The notes under the pieces were generated by a model. The model had not been told where the DNA came from. It saw only the letters and a list, made by a program, of their open reading frames with translations, and did not search any database. Shown here one piece after another: positions 22,349-30,275 of a DNA stretch of 35,490 bases. The stretch comes from an uncultured Clostridia bacterium (lineage in GTDB: Bacteria > Bacillota > Clostridia > Oscillospirales > Acutalibacteraceae). How positions within the stretch are numbered: position 1 is the stretch's first letter; every line of letters starts with the position of its first letter. Made by a program: the position numbers and the translations under genes. The DNA lies in the NCBI GenBank assembly GCA_904397205.1, contig CAJFOO010000026.1, forward strand, positions 1-35,490, given 5' to 3'.

Positions 22349-23977
22349 ATGGAGAATCTATACGATGCGGTAGTGGTAGGCGGCGGGCCGGCAGGCCTGA
22401 CCGCTGCCATCTATCTGGCCCGGGCACGTTACCGGGTTCTGGTTATTGAAAAAGAACAATTCGGCGGACAGATTACCATCACGTCGGAAGTCGTCAACTA
22501 TCCCGGCATCGAACGCACCAGCGGCACAGCCCTCACCGAATCCATGCGCCGCCAGGGGGAACATTTCGGGGCACAATTCCTTCTTGCGGAGGTAACCGGC
22601 TTGGATTTGTCCGGTGATGTGAAAATCATTCACACAACCCGCGGCGATTTCCGGTGTTTCGGGGTCCTTATCGCCACTGGAGCCTATCCGCGTACCATCG
22701 GGTTTGCGGGCGAGGCCGAATTCCGCGGGCATGGCGTGGCGTACTGCGCCACCTGCGACGGCGAATTTTTCACCGGCAAGGAGGTCTTTGTGGTGGGCGG
22801 CGGGTTTGCCGCGGCGGAAGAAAGCGTGTTCCTCACCAAATATGCCCGCCATGTGACCATCCTTGTCCGGGAACCGGATTTCACCTGCGCCAAGAGCGTA
22901 GCCGACGCCGCACGCGCGCATGAAAAAATCACCGTGCTGACCAACACCGTCGTGGAGGAAGCCGCCGGGGATTCCATGCTGCGCTCCCTGCGCTACCGCA
23001 ACACCGAAACCGGCGAAATCACCGAGTACCGCCCGCCTGCGGGGGAAACCTTTGGGATTTTCGTCTTTGCGGGATACCAGCCGGCCACGGCGCTGGTGCA
23101 GGGGCTGGTGGAGCTGGACGCACAGGGGTATGTGGTGACCGACCGCAGCCAGCAGACCAGTGTGGAAGGCGTATATGCCGCCGGGGATGTGTGCGTAAAA
23201 AACCTGCGGCAGGTCGCCACAGCCGTAGGCGACGGCGCTGCGGCAGCCACGGAACTGGAAAAATATGCCGCACGGATGCAGGAAAAAACCGGCCTGCATC
23301 CCGCCGTGCCGGACCCTGCCAAGGATGCGGCCGAAGCCTCTCCCACCGAAGGCGATGGCGCGCAGGAGGAAGATATGTTCCCGCCGGAAATGCGCGCACA
23401 GCTGGAGACGGTATTCCAGAAGATGGAAGCCCCCCTCCTGCTGGAAATGTCGCTCGACGACCGGCCGGTTTCGGCGGAGCTGGAGCAGTTCCTCACGACC
23501 CTCACCGGCCTGACGGACAAGCTGACGCTGCGGCAGGCGGCCAGCCCCAAACCGGACGCCCCGTGCGTGCGGATCCTGCGGGCTGACGGGGAAGATACCG
23601 GCATCGCGTTCCACGGGGTACCGGGCGGCCATGAGTTCACTTCTTTTGTGCTCGCCCTGTACAATGCCGCTGGCCCGGGGCAGTCCCTGCCCGCCGGGGC
23701 CGAGGAAGCCATCCGCGCCATCCAGCGGCCCGTACAGATGCAGGTTTTCGTGTCGCTCTCGTGCACCATGTGCCCCGAGCTGGTGGCTGCCGCGCAGCGC
23801 ATTGCCTCGCTGAACCCCCTGGTTTCGGCGGAAGCGTACGACCTCAACCATTTCCCGTCCCTGCGGGATCAGTACGAGGTCATGAGCGTACCCTGCCTGA
23901 TCATCGGCAGCGGCAAGCCCGTATTCGGCAAAAAAAATATCCAGCAGCTGCTGGATCTCCTCAAAGAACATGCATAA
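22349..23977 (+). CDS. AhpF homologue: thioredoxin-reductase domain fused to C-terminal thioredoxin-like domain
   Basis: A 542-residue flavoprotein disulfide reductase. The N-terminal 310 residues are a thioredoxin-reductase core: FAD motif GGGPAG (11-16), redox motif CATC (133-136), NAD(P) motif VVGGGFAAAEE (about 153). A Glu/Pro linker leads to a C-terminal double thioredoxin-like region with the redox motif CTMC (about 472-475). Classical AhpF has this region at the N-terminus, so the order is reversed. The arrangement fits the known AhpF-homologue family found beside a lone ahpC in anaerobic Firmicutes. It should pass electrons from NAD(P)H to AhpC. The ribosome site is weak, which suggests reliance on coupling with ahpC. 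Confidence 0.92.
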   Translation: MENLYDAVVVGGGPAGLTAAIYLARARYRVLVIEKEQFGGQITITSEVVNYPGIERTSGTALTESMRRQGEHFGAQFLLAEVTGLDLSGDVKIIHTTRGDFRCFGVLIATGAYPRTIGFAGEAEFRGHGVAYCATCDGEFFTGKEVFVVGGGFAAAEESVFLTKYARHVTILVREPDFTCAKSVADAARAHEKITVLTNTVVEEAAGDSMLRSLRYRNTETGEITEYRPPAGETFGIFVFAGYQPATALVQGLVELDAQGYVVTDRSQQTSVEGVYAAGDVCVKNLRQVATAVGDGAAAATELEKYAARMQEKTGLHPAVPDPAKDAAEASPTEGDGAQEEDMFPPEMRAQLETVFQKMEAPLLLEMSLDDRPVSAELEQFLTTLTGLTDKLTLRQAASPKPDAPCVRILRADGEDTGIAFHGVPGGHEFTSFVLALYNAAGPGQSLPAGAEEAIRAIQRPVQMQVFVSLSCTMCPELVAAAQRIASLNPLVSAEAYDLNHFPSLRDQYEVMSVPCLIIGSGKPVFGKKNIQQLLDLLKEHA

Positions 23978-23989
23978 ATATCCCTCTGG

Positions 23990-24014
23990 GGACCGGGAAA
24001 CCGGTCCTTTTTTT
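23990..24014 (+). terminator. Terminator of the ahpC operon
   Basis: GGACCGG-GAAA-CCGGTCC (23990-24007) with a GNRA-type loop, followed by seven T. Confidence 0.95.
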
Positions 24015-24069
24015 ATCTCTGCGGCGGAAATTGTCCACAGGCGCCCGCCCATTTTTGTGGAAAAAATAC

Positions 24070-24098
24070 TTGACAGATCCGGATATACCCTTTATACT
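24070..24098 (+). promoter_or_regulatory. Promoter of the rep mRNA
   Basis: TTGACA (24070-24075), 17 bp, TATACT (24093-24098). The nearest downstream gene is repA, giving a leader of about 320 nt that runs through the antisense RNA region and a terminator-like hairpin. Confidence 0.88.
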
Positions 24099-24111
24099 AA
24101 ATAACAGGAAT

Positions 24112-24222
24112 AAAAAAAATGCCAGGGAGGAAAACCTCCTGGCATCCTGCGGCAAGGCTGCATACCAAAGCGCTTGCCACTTGAATAGTACATGTTTCGT
24201 TTGCAGACGCGGTACTATTTCT
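24112..24222 (-). ncRNA. Antisense (counter-transcribed) RNA to the rep leader
   Basis: A predicted minus-strand RNA of about 110 nt. It starts after a strong promoter (24258-24229) and ends at a perfect hairpin, ATGCCAGGAGG-TTTT-CCTCCCTGGCAT, with eight T. It also folds as AATAGTAC...GTACTATT near its 5' end. It is fully complementary to the 5' part of the predicted rep leader. Antisense RNAs of this kind set copy number in staphylococcal RepA_N plasmids such as pSK41. Confidence 0.75.
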
Positions 24223-24228
24223 GTCTTT

Positions 24229-24258
24229 ATTATAGTATAAAGCACTACAATAAGTCAA
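24229..24258 (-). promoter_or_regulatory. Promoter of the antisense RNA
   Basis: Reading leftwards, TTGACT (24258-24253), 18 bp, TATAAT (24234-24229). It faces the rep promoter across about 130 bp. Confidence 0.85.
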
Positions 24259-24348
24259 GGCTTTTTTGAAAATTTTCTCCAAAAAATTTTTCCTCCCTTT
24301 CCAGGCGGGGCCTTCGACGGAAGATAGAAATGATACATGCGATAGAAT

Positions 24349-24396
24349 AACGGGCTGTACTGTTGGAAAAAAACACAGGCGGCCCGTTTTTATTTT
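24349..24396 (+). terminator. Terminator hairpin inside the rep leader (attenuator candidate)
   Basis: AACGGGC (24349-24355) pairs with GCCCGTT (24382-24388) and is followed by TTTTTATTTT. It stands 30 bp before the repA start, downstream of the antisense region, as expected for transcriptional attenuation. Confidence 0.72.
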
Positions 24397-24425
24397 GTCC
24401 GCCGGAAAGAAAGAAGGAAAAAATT

Positions 24426-25319
24426 ATGACGCATACCACCGCATACCACCGCCTCCAACTGCACGAGACGTTCAACCCGCTGTACCTGCAGCTGCCCCGG
24501 TTCCTGTTTGAAGGCGAACTGCGCGACGGCCTCTCAAACGATGCGCGCATCCTCTACGCCGCACTGAAGGCCCGCCATTCCCTGAGCGACCGCAACGCCT
24601 GGGTCAACGAAAACCAGGAGGTGTACTTCCTGTTCTCCCGCGAGGAAATGTGCCGCATGATCGGGTGCAGCCTGCCCACCCTGCGCAAAGCCCTGCGCCT
24701 GCTGCGGCAGTTCCGGCTCATTGAGGAGGAACGCCAGGGGCTGGGCCGGCCAAACCGGATCTACTTAACCCGCTACGAAGATCCCGGCGCCGGGGAAACC
24801 CCGCTTCCCTCCAGAAAGAAAGAATCTTTCCGTCTGGGCAAAAAAACCTTTTCCCCAAATCAAAAAGAAAAGAAACAAGAAAATCCAGAGATCCTTTCTT
24901 CTTCTGACGGCGACGATACACAAACGCCCCTTTCCCAAGGACTGCCATGGGACGCTGTCCAGTCGGCCGACTGCCCAGCCTCGTTCCTGTCAGCCGTGCT
25001 AACCGTCCTGCAAAACGCCTGCCGTCCCGATCGCCGTCCTGCCATTGGAAAAGAGCGCCCTCCTGCAGACACGGTGCGGCGGCAGCTGCGCCGGCTGCGA
25101 AAGGAACATATCGAGCATGTGTACCAATGCGTGTCCTCCACCGCGCGGGAAATCCGCAATTTCCCGGCCTATCTGCTGGCCTGCCTCTATCACGCCCCCG
25201 AAAGCTATGCCCTTGCCCAGGCCGTCCCGCCGTATTCCCCCCCCTGTGAGGACCGCCGCCCGACGTACGACCTGGAAGCCTACGAAGCCATGGATTTCCT
25301 GGCGGAACTGCGGCGGTAA
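24426..25319 (+). CDS. RepA_N-family replication initiator
   Basis: A 297-residue protein. Residues about 10-110 are the RepA_N domain: FLFEGELRDGLSNDARILYA, ALKARHSLS, WVNENQEVYFLFSREEMCRM, then a helix-turn-helix (CSLPTLRKALRLLRQFRLIE) and GRPNRIYL. A charged linker follows, then a C-terminal domain (about 180-297) as in other Firmicutes initiators of this type. RepA_N proteins start theta replication of plasmids and conjugative elements; the origin is usually inside the rep gene. AGAAGGA precedes the ATG. The gene looks intact and keeps its control region, which argues against a decayed relic. No partition gene lies beside it; the nearest is parA at 286-1062. Confidence 0.88.
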   Translation: MTHTTAYHRLQLHETFNPLYLQLPRFLFEGELRDGLSNDARILYAALKARHSLSDRNAWVNENQEVYFLFSREEMCRMIGCSLPTLRKALRLLRQFRLIEEERQGLGRPNRIYLTRYEDPGAGETPLPSRKKESFRLGKKTFSPNQKEKKQENPEILSSSDGDDTQTPLSQGLPWDAVQSADCPASFLSAVLTVLQNACRPDRRPAIGKERPPADTVRRQLRRLRKEHIEHVYQCVSSTAREIRNFPAYLLACLYHAPESYALAQAVPPYSPPCEDRRPTYDLEAYEAMDFLAELRR

Positions 25320-25392
25320 GGGGGTTCCCCAGCCGCTACATACGGCCGTATAAGCGCCGGCACCGCACCGGCAAACGGATGGTCTATCTACC

Positions 25393-25415
25393 GGCAAGGG
25401 CGTCCTGCCCTTGCC
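25393..25415. repeat. Perfect hairpin after repA
   Basis: GGCAAGGGC (25393-25401) pairs with GCCCTTGCC (25407-25415). No T run follows directly. It may help end the rep message or be part of the replicon. The rest of 25320-25485 shows nothing else. Confidence 0.6.
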
Positions 25416-25485
25416 TAAAATACCGGGACAACCCTCGCACGCGGTGTTTTTATTTTGTGGGGCCGTATGGGTTCCGCCAAACGCG

Positions 25486-25527
25486 CAAAAACCCCCTTCC
25501 TGCCCATTTCCGGCAAAGAAGGGGGGG
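25486..25527 (-). terminator. Terminator of the ABC importer operon
   Basis: On the minus strand CCCCCTTC and GAAGGGGG enclose a 17-base loop and are followed by TTTTT. Confidence 0.8.
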
Positions 25528-25532
25528 AGCGT

Positions 25533-26141
25533 TTATGCTTGGCGGCCGGGGGCGGCGGCCAGTTGATCCATGGCCAGCACTTGCACCGCACCCATGGCCT
25601 GGGCTTCCTCGCGGCTGTGCGTCACCAGCAGGACCGTTTTCCCGGCACAGCGTGTTTTTGTGTCCTGCATGACCGTCTGCTTGGTTTCCGCATCCAGCCC
25701 CTTGAACGGTTCGTCCAGGAACAACACGTCGGATTCTGCCAGCAGCGCCCGCAGGATCGCCACGCGGCGGCACATCCCGCCCGAAAGCTCCCGTACCGGC
25801 TGCCCCGCACATCCCGCAAGGCCGACGGATTCCATGGCGCGCAGGGCTTCTTCCCGGCGCAGACCCGGGCATACCAGGCGGATATTTGCCGCCGCATCCA
25901 GATTCCTGCACAGGCGGTCTTCCTGGAATACCGCGCTTTGCTTTTTCCCCAAAAGCCCGGTAATCTTCCCGCTGTCGGGAAGCTCCAGGCCCATCAGGAT
26001 CCGCAGCAGCGTGGTTTTCCCAAAGCCCGAGGGGGCCATCAGCGCGCTGACCTTCCCCGCCGGGAACACCGCCGAGAAATCCCGCAGCACGGGCTTGCCA
26101 TCGAATGATTTACAAAGGTGTTCTACCCGGATGGGTTCCAT
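25533..26141 (-). CDS. ABC importer ATP-binding protein (SsuB/TauB-like)
   Basis: A compact 202-residue ATPase. Walker A is APSGFGKTTLL (36-46), the Q-loop VFQEDRL (Gln73), the signature LSGGM (119-123), Walker B VLFLDEP (139-145) and the switch His175 in VTHS. Size and motifs place it with the nitrate/sulfonate/taurine and thiamine-precursor importers. Five bases separate it from the permease gene. It is the last gene of the binding protein-permease-ATPase operon and energises uptake on the cytoplasmic side. Confidence 0.92.
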   Translation of the reverse strand: MEPIRVEHLCKSFDGKPVLRDFSAVFPAGKVSALMAPSGFGKTTLLRILMGLELPDSGKITGLLGKKQSAVFQEDRLCRNLDAAANIRLVCPGLRREEALRAMESVGLAGCAGQPVRELSGGMCRRVAILRALLAESDVLFLDEPFKGLDAETKQTVMQDTKTRCAGKTVLLVTHSREEAQAMGAVQVLAMDQLAAAPGRQA

Positions 26142-26146
26142 AAAGG

Positions 26147-26920
26147 CTACATCCTTTCCACACGTTGGATCAGGCGGCCCAGCAGCACAAGGAACCCCTT
26201 TTCAAAGGCCAGGCTCACGCACACAATGACTGCTGTCCAGGCGAACAGGTCGGGGGTTGCCAGATAGATTTTGGCCTGCTGGAGCTTTTCGCCGATGGAA
26301 CCGTCGGGCATGCCGATGACTTCTGCCGCAATGCCGGATTTCCAGCAAAGGCCCAGCGCAATCGTACAGCCGGACCGGAAAAACGGCAGGACCTGCGCCG
26401 TATAGATATACCGGAACCGGCGCAGGGGCGGGATCCGGAACACCCTGGCCATTTCCAAAAGCTGCGGGTCGGCCGCGCGGATGCCGCCCAGCACATTGGT
26501 ATAGATGACCGGCAGCACCATCAGGAAGGAAATCAATACCGACAGGTTCCGCGACGAGAACCAGATCAGCGCCAGGATGATGAACGACGCGACCGGGATG
26601 GTCTTGATGGCCAGCATGGCGGGAGCAAGCAGTTCCTCCACCCGGCGGAACCGGGCCGAAAGCGCTGCCAGAAAAATCCCGGCCGCGGCCCCCAGCAGAA
26701 ACCCTCCGCCGATGCGCAGCAGCGACCATGCAATCGAGATCCAGAAATCCCCTGTGCCGCCAAGCTCCCAAAGCCGCACGACCACCCGCCACGGGGCTAC
26801 CAGCAGGAATTCCTTGCCGATGCAAAGGCTGGCAATCTGCCAGACGCAAAGCCATACCAGCACCGCCCAAAGCCGGATATGCCGCCGGCGCTTGCGCTTA
26901 GCGGCTGTAATAGAACGCAT
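26147..26920 (-). CDS. ABC importer permease (SsuC/TauC-like)
   Basis: A 257-residue membrane protein with six hydrophobic segments, from about residue 18 to 245. The EAA-type coupling loop reads GIRAADPQLLEMARVFRIPP followed by LRRFRYIYTAQVLP. The N-terminus is Arg/Lys-rich (KRKRRRH). The ATG at 26920 overlaps the end of the binding-protein gene by 23 bp and has only a weak ribosome site, so translation is probably coupled. It forms a homodimeric channel with the ATPase. Confidence 0.9.
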   Translation of the reverse strand: MRSITAAKRKRRRHIRLWAVLVWLCVWQIASLCIGKEFLLVAPWRVVVRLWELGGTGDFWISIAWSLLRIGGGFLLGAAAGIFLAALSARFRRVEELLAPAMLAIKTIPVASFIILALIWFSSRNLSVLISFLMVLPVIYTNVLGGIRAADPQLLEMARVFRIPPLRRFRYIYTAQVLPFFRSGCTIALGLCWKSGIAAEVIGMPDGSIGEKLQQAKIYLATPDLFAWTAVIVCVSLAFEKGFLVLLGRLIQRVERM

Positions 26921-27938
26921 CGCCCGGCAGCACGCCGCCGATGGATTGCGGGTTCTGTTCCAGCAGGACCGACAGATAGCCCGAGAGCTTCTGTTTCATT
27001 TCGTTCCCTTCGATGAAGGTGATATTGCAGGAGGGCAGGGCTTCTTTGGCCACTTCTGCGGTGACAATGCCATATTTGCCCACCAGTTCGGCAGCCCCGT
27101 CCACATTGGCGTTGACGTATTCCACAGACGCCTGATAATCGTCCAGGAACGCGGATACCGCCTCGGGATTCTGTTCTATAAAATCCCGGCGCGCCACGAC
27201 TACGCCTGTGATCAGTGCGGACGGCGATTCGCTTCCCGCTTGGATGGCGTCCCATTCCTCGGTCAGATCGAGCGCCACGCGCAGGCCGTCGTTCTGCTTG
27301 AGGGCGGTGGTCACAAACGGCTGCGGCAGCATGGCCACGGCGGCCTGGTCGGTGCTTAGGGCAGCCAGGCAGGCAGCGGCCTCGCTCTGCCATTCGATGG
27401 TGACATCCGCGGCGGGATCGATGCCGTTTTGCGAGAGCACATAGTTGAGGGCGTATTCAGGGGTGGTGCCTTTGCCGGTGGCATAGAGGGTTTTGCCGCG
27501 CAGATCCTCCACGGACCCGATGGACTCGCCGTTTTCCACTACATACAGCACACCCAGGGTGTTGATGGCCAGCACCTGGATTTCCCCGCCGGCATTGTTG
27601 TAGAGCGCGGCGGCGGCGTTGGCCGGCAGCGCGGCGACGTCAATGCGGCCTTGGGTGAGGCCCACGGTGACTTCGTCGGCCATGGTCTGGATAGCAAAGG
27701 TATATGCCTGGCTGGCGGCGCCGTTTTCGGCGTCGTCCATCAATTTGACCATCCCCATGGCGGTGGGGCCGTTCAGGGCGGTCACGCGCATACCGGTTTC
27801 TGTGGTGGCCGGGGCGGACGGTTCGGGCTGCGGCTGCGAGGACGGCGCGGAAGCAGCGCCTTGGGGCGTGGTAGCGCAGCCGACCAGCATCACCGCTGCG
27901 AGCGTGAGGCAAAGAAGAAGCGGGATCAGTTTTTTCAT
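26898..27938 (-). CDS. ABC importer substrate-binding lipoprotein (NMT1/SsuA-like)
   Basis: A 346-residue lipoprotein with the lipobox LVGC near residue 21, a Ser/Pro/Glu linker and a type II binding fold. RVTALNGPTAMGMVKLMDDA, VTVGLTQGRIDVAALPANAA and LYATGKGTTPEYALNYVL resemble NMT1/THI5 and SsuA proteins, which bind aliphatic sulfonates, nitrate, pyrimidine precursors or similar. The substrate cannot be named from motifs. The ATG at 27938 with AAAGGA upstream suits the signal peptide; earlier in-frame starts would extend it unnecessarily. A strong promoter with a GTTAG-N6-CTAAC site lies upstream. Confidence 0.85.
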   Translation of the reverse strand: MKKLIPLLLCLTLAAVMLVGCATTPQGAASAPSSQPQPEPSAPATTETGMRVTALNGPTAMGMVKLMDDAENGAASQAYTFAIQTMADEVTVGLTQGRIDVAALPANAAAALYNNAGGEIQVLAINTLGVLYVVENGESIGSVEDLRGKTLYATGKGTTPEYALNYVLSQNGIDPAADVTIEWQSEAAACLAALSTDQAAVAMLPQPFVTTALKQNDGLRVALDLTEEWDAIQAGSESPSALITGVVVARRDFIEQNPEAVSAFLDDYQASVEYVNANVDGAAELVGKYGIVTAEVAKEALPSCNITFIEGNEMKQKLSGYLSVLLEQNPQSIGGVLPGDAFYYSR

Positions 27939-28034
27939 GACAAGATTCATCCTTTCTGTTGGGCCGGGGCGCGCGGCAGCCGGATTGTGCAAAGGCGCGG
28001 GAGGCTTGTCCGCGGCGGGGAGCCCTGCCCATAT

Positions 28035-28050
28035 GTTAGCGTAATCTAAC
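28035..28050. promoter_or_regulatory. GTTAG-N6-CTAAC operator at the ABC importer promoter
   Basis: A perfect palindrome GTTAG-CGTAAT-CTAAC at the expected transcription start, 7 bp after the -10 box. Same half-sites, same spacer length and nearly the same position as at ahpC (21716-21731). Confidence 0.65.
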
Positions 28051-28057
28051 CCATTTT

Positions 28058-28086
28058 ATTATACCCCTGGGGAAAAGGGAAGTCAA
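28058..28086 (-). promoter_or_regulatory. Promoter of the ABC importer operon
   Basis: Reading leftwards, TTGACT (28086-28081), 17 bp, TATAAT (28063-28058). Confidence 0.9.
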
Positions 28087-28106
28087 GCCGCCTGCTGCCC
28101 CCCTGC

Positions 28107-28151
28107 GGAAAAAGCAGCAGCCGCCCCGGGAAACCCACAGGGCGGCGGCTG
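28107..28151 (-). terminator. Terminator of the transglutaminase-like gene
   Basis: On the minus strand AGCCGCC and GGCGGCT close a GC-rich hairpin, then GCTGCTTTTT. Confidence 0.75.
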
Positions 28152-28156
28152 GCGCT

Positions 28157-29695
28157 TTACAGGTTGTCCGGATAATTTTCCGGGGCCTGCGGCCAGTGCG
28201 AATACAGATACCACTGGTGATCCTGGCCGAGCAGGTCGTCGCTGATGAGGAAATAGGTGTGGCGCAGCACCGGCGTGGAGCTGACCGGGTCGTCCCAGGT
28301 CACATCCACGTTGTACCACTGCCCGTCGATTTCCACCTTGTTCCAGGCGTGGGCTTCCTGCTGGCCGCCCGAGTACCCGATGCCGGAAATCCGCAGGCAT
28401 TCGATATCCGCCAGGTAGCAAAGCAGGTCCAGCGCCTTGACATATCCGTCGCATACGGCCCGGCCGTCCACCAGCGCACCCACGGCGGCATGGCTGCGGT
28501 CGCCGGTCTCGCGGTAGGTCACGGTGTTGACCAGGTAGTCGTGGAACGCCAGCACAATCTCATACTCGCTCATGGAGGGGTCCACCAGGTCGGCATAAAC
28601 CTCCCGGGCGGCGGCAAGGGTTTGCTGGTCTTCCGCCGAGAGCGAGGAAGATTTGCCTTCCAGATATGCCATGATACGCGCTGCATCGTTGTAAGTAATG
28701 TTTACCGTGAATTGCCCGGAGCCGTTCACATAGGATGTGCGCAGCTGCAGGACATCCTGGAAGCGTTCAATCTGTTCGAGCAGGAGGGTCTGGTAAGCGG
28801 CTTCCTGCCCGCGGGGGACATGGATATCCACCTCGCTGCTGCGGCTGTTCATCACCTCGATGAACTGTTCCATCAGATCGTCGCCCGAAGAAACGGTGAT
28901 CGACGAGATAGCCGGGGTGATTTCCGTGGAGGCGCCCGCGGATGGGATCAGGCTTTGGCCCTTGTCGGCCCACCAGGAGGTGTCGCGGGTGGCCACCCCG
29001 CCCTGGGCAACCCCGTTTTGCACGTCGATGCGCACAGAGGAATGGGTCACCGCGCCGCCGTCCTGAACAATCTCATAAATAATGTAGCAGGTGCCGGGGT
29101 TTCTGCCGGTAACGCGGAAATTCCCGTTTGCAAGCTGCGTGAGGTTCACAATGGAGCCGGTACGGGAATCCGACACGCGCAGGGTGCCGTTTCGCACCAT
29201 CTGCTGGACCTGGCTTCCCGAAAGCGCCTGCCCGTCGCCGTCGGTGACGGTCACGCCGATGTCATAAATATTGCCGGGGGCCATGCGGTAGTTGACGGTA
29301 TCGAGCGTAATGGATCCGCCTTTGGGATACACGGTCACGGCAATGGAAGCCTGCTGTCCGTCATACGATACCGAGAGGGATGTGGAACCCGCCTGTAAGC
29401 CGGTTACCCGGTATGTTGCGCCGGAAGCGTCGACGCCGGCGAACGAAACGGACGCAATGGAGGGATCTTCCGGTTCAATGAAGATGCCGCCCGAGGAGGA
29501 AGCGCCCTCGATAGTGAACGAGCCGATCCCCACCTCCTGCGTCAGCTGTAAAGACTGCACATTCAGCCAGGAAGCCTGGCTTTGCTGTGTCTGCGCGGCG
29601 AATACCTGCGGCGCCGCGCCCACCGCCGGGACGCTGAAGGCCAGCAGGGCGGCCGCCAGCAGCGACGAGAAAAGTTTCTTTTTTCGTAGGTGCAT
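28157..29695 (-). CDS. Secreted transglutaminase-like protein with Ig-like repeats
   Basis: A 512-residue exported protein. The signal peptide (MHLRKKKLFSSLLAAALLAF, cleavage near AQA about 34) is followed by one or two bacterial Ig-like (BIG2-type) domains up to about 210 (GLQAGSTSLSVSYDGQQASI) and a middle region. The C-terminal transglutaminase-core domain has its Cys415-His449-Asp464 triad in AVCDGYV, EAHAWNKV and VDVTWDD. Such enzymes may crosslink or cleave proteins at the cell surface; the target is unknown. The ATG at 29695 has GGAAGATT upstream and suits the signal peptide, so the longer open frame to 29986 is not used. It has its own promoter. Confidence 0.88.
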   Translation of the reverse strand: MHLRKKKLFSSLLAAALLAFSVPAVGAAPQVFAAQTQQSQASWLNVQSLQLTQEVGIGSFTIEGASSSGGIFIEPEDPSIASVSFAGVDASGATYRVTGLQAGSTSLSVSYDGQQASIAVTVYPKGGSITLDTVNYRMAPGNIYDIGVTVTDGDGQALSGSQVQQMVRNGTLRVSDSRTGSIVNLTQLANGNFRVTGRNPGTCYIIYEIVQDGGAVTHSSVRIDVQNGVAQGGVATRDTSWWADKGQSLIPSAGASTEITPAISSITVSSGDDLMEQFIEVMNSRSSEVDIHVPRGQEAAYQTLLLEQIERFQDVLQLRTSYVNGSGQFTVNITYNDAARIMAYLEGKSSSLSAEDQQTLAAAREVYADLVDPSMSEYEIVLAFHDYLVNTVTYRETGDRSHAAVGALVDGRAVCDGYVKALDLLCYLADIECLRISGIGYSGGQQEAHAWNKVEIDGQWYNVDVTWDDPVSSTPVLRHTYFLISDDLLGQDHQWYLYSHWPQAPENYPDNL

Positions 29696-29773
29696 TCGAA
29701 TCTTCCTTTCCAAAAAGGCCGGTTTGCCCGGGGGCAAAGGGGTATGTGGTCTGCAAAACAATCCCTCTTTTCT

Positions 29774-29802
29774 ATTATAGAGGATTTTCTGCATCCTGTC
29801 CA
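29774..29802 (-). promoter_or_regulatory. Promoter of the transglutaminase-like gene
   Basis: Reading leftwards, TGGACA (29802-29797), 17 bp, TATAAT (29779-29774). Confidence 0.8.
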
Positions 29803-29874
29803 GTTCCTTGGGCAATGTGTCCAAAAAGGCGCCCCCTATCCCCTGTCTTGGCAAAGCGCGGACGTGCCGGATCA

Positions 29875-29906
29875 AAAAACCCCCTGCTGCACAGCGGGGG
29901 GTTTTA
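29875..29906 (-). terminator. Terminator after crcB
   Basis: On the minus strand CCCCCGCTG-TGCA-CAGGGGG-type pairing (centre about 29890) is followed by TTTTTT, immediately after the crcB stop. Confidence 0.85.
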
Positions 29907-30275
29907 TTATCGCAGGATGAGCTTTTGCCCGAGGTATACGGCCAAAATGCCCAGCGCCACGCTGGAAACAGCGTACAGGATGGCAATCCAGAGATTGCCG
30001 TTTTTTATCAGGCCATGGGTTTCCAGCGCAAACGAGGAAAACGTGGTGAACCCGCCGCAGACCCCGGCCTGGAGGAACAACACCAGGCGCGGCGGGAGCA
30101 GGCTGTGCTTGGAGGCCAGCGCGGCGATGATCCCGATGGCGAAGCAGCCTGCCAGGTTGATGAGGAAGGTCTTAATGGGGAACACCATCCACTCCTTGAC
30201 AGGGATCAGGCCGATAAGATACCGGCACACTGCCCCGAGGAACCCGCCCGCGCCCACAGCCAGGCATTCAATCAT
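29907..30275 (-). CDS. crcB: Fluoride channel CrcB/Fluc
   Basis: A 122-residue protein with four membrane helices. The Fluc motifs are clear: GAGGFLGAVCRYLIG at the start, the Asn-Gly pair in NLAGCFAIG, and GVCGGFTTFSSFALE with the pore phenylalanines. Fluc works as an antiparallel dimer that exports fluoride. Only one copy is seen here, so it should be a dual-topology homodimer. Its ATG lies inside the stop of the upstream GGDEF-EAL gene (ATGA), which is an unusual operon partner. No fluoride riboswitch is visible ahead of it. Confidence 0.95.
   Translation of the reverse strand: MIECLAVGAGGFLGAVCRYLIGLIPVKEWMVFPIKTFLINLAGCFAIGIIAALASKHSLLPPRLVLFLQAGVCGGFTTFSSFALETHGLIKNGNLWIAILYAVSSVALGILAVYLGQKLILR

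Noticed and set aside
22358-24052. A 564-codon open frame opposite the AhpF homologue
   Set aside because: No domain, no ribosome site; mirror of a clear flavoprotein gene.
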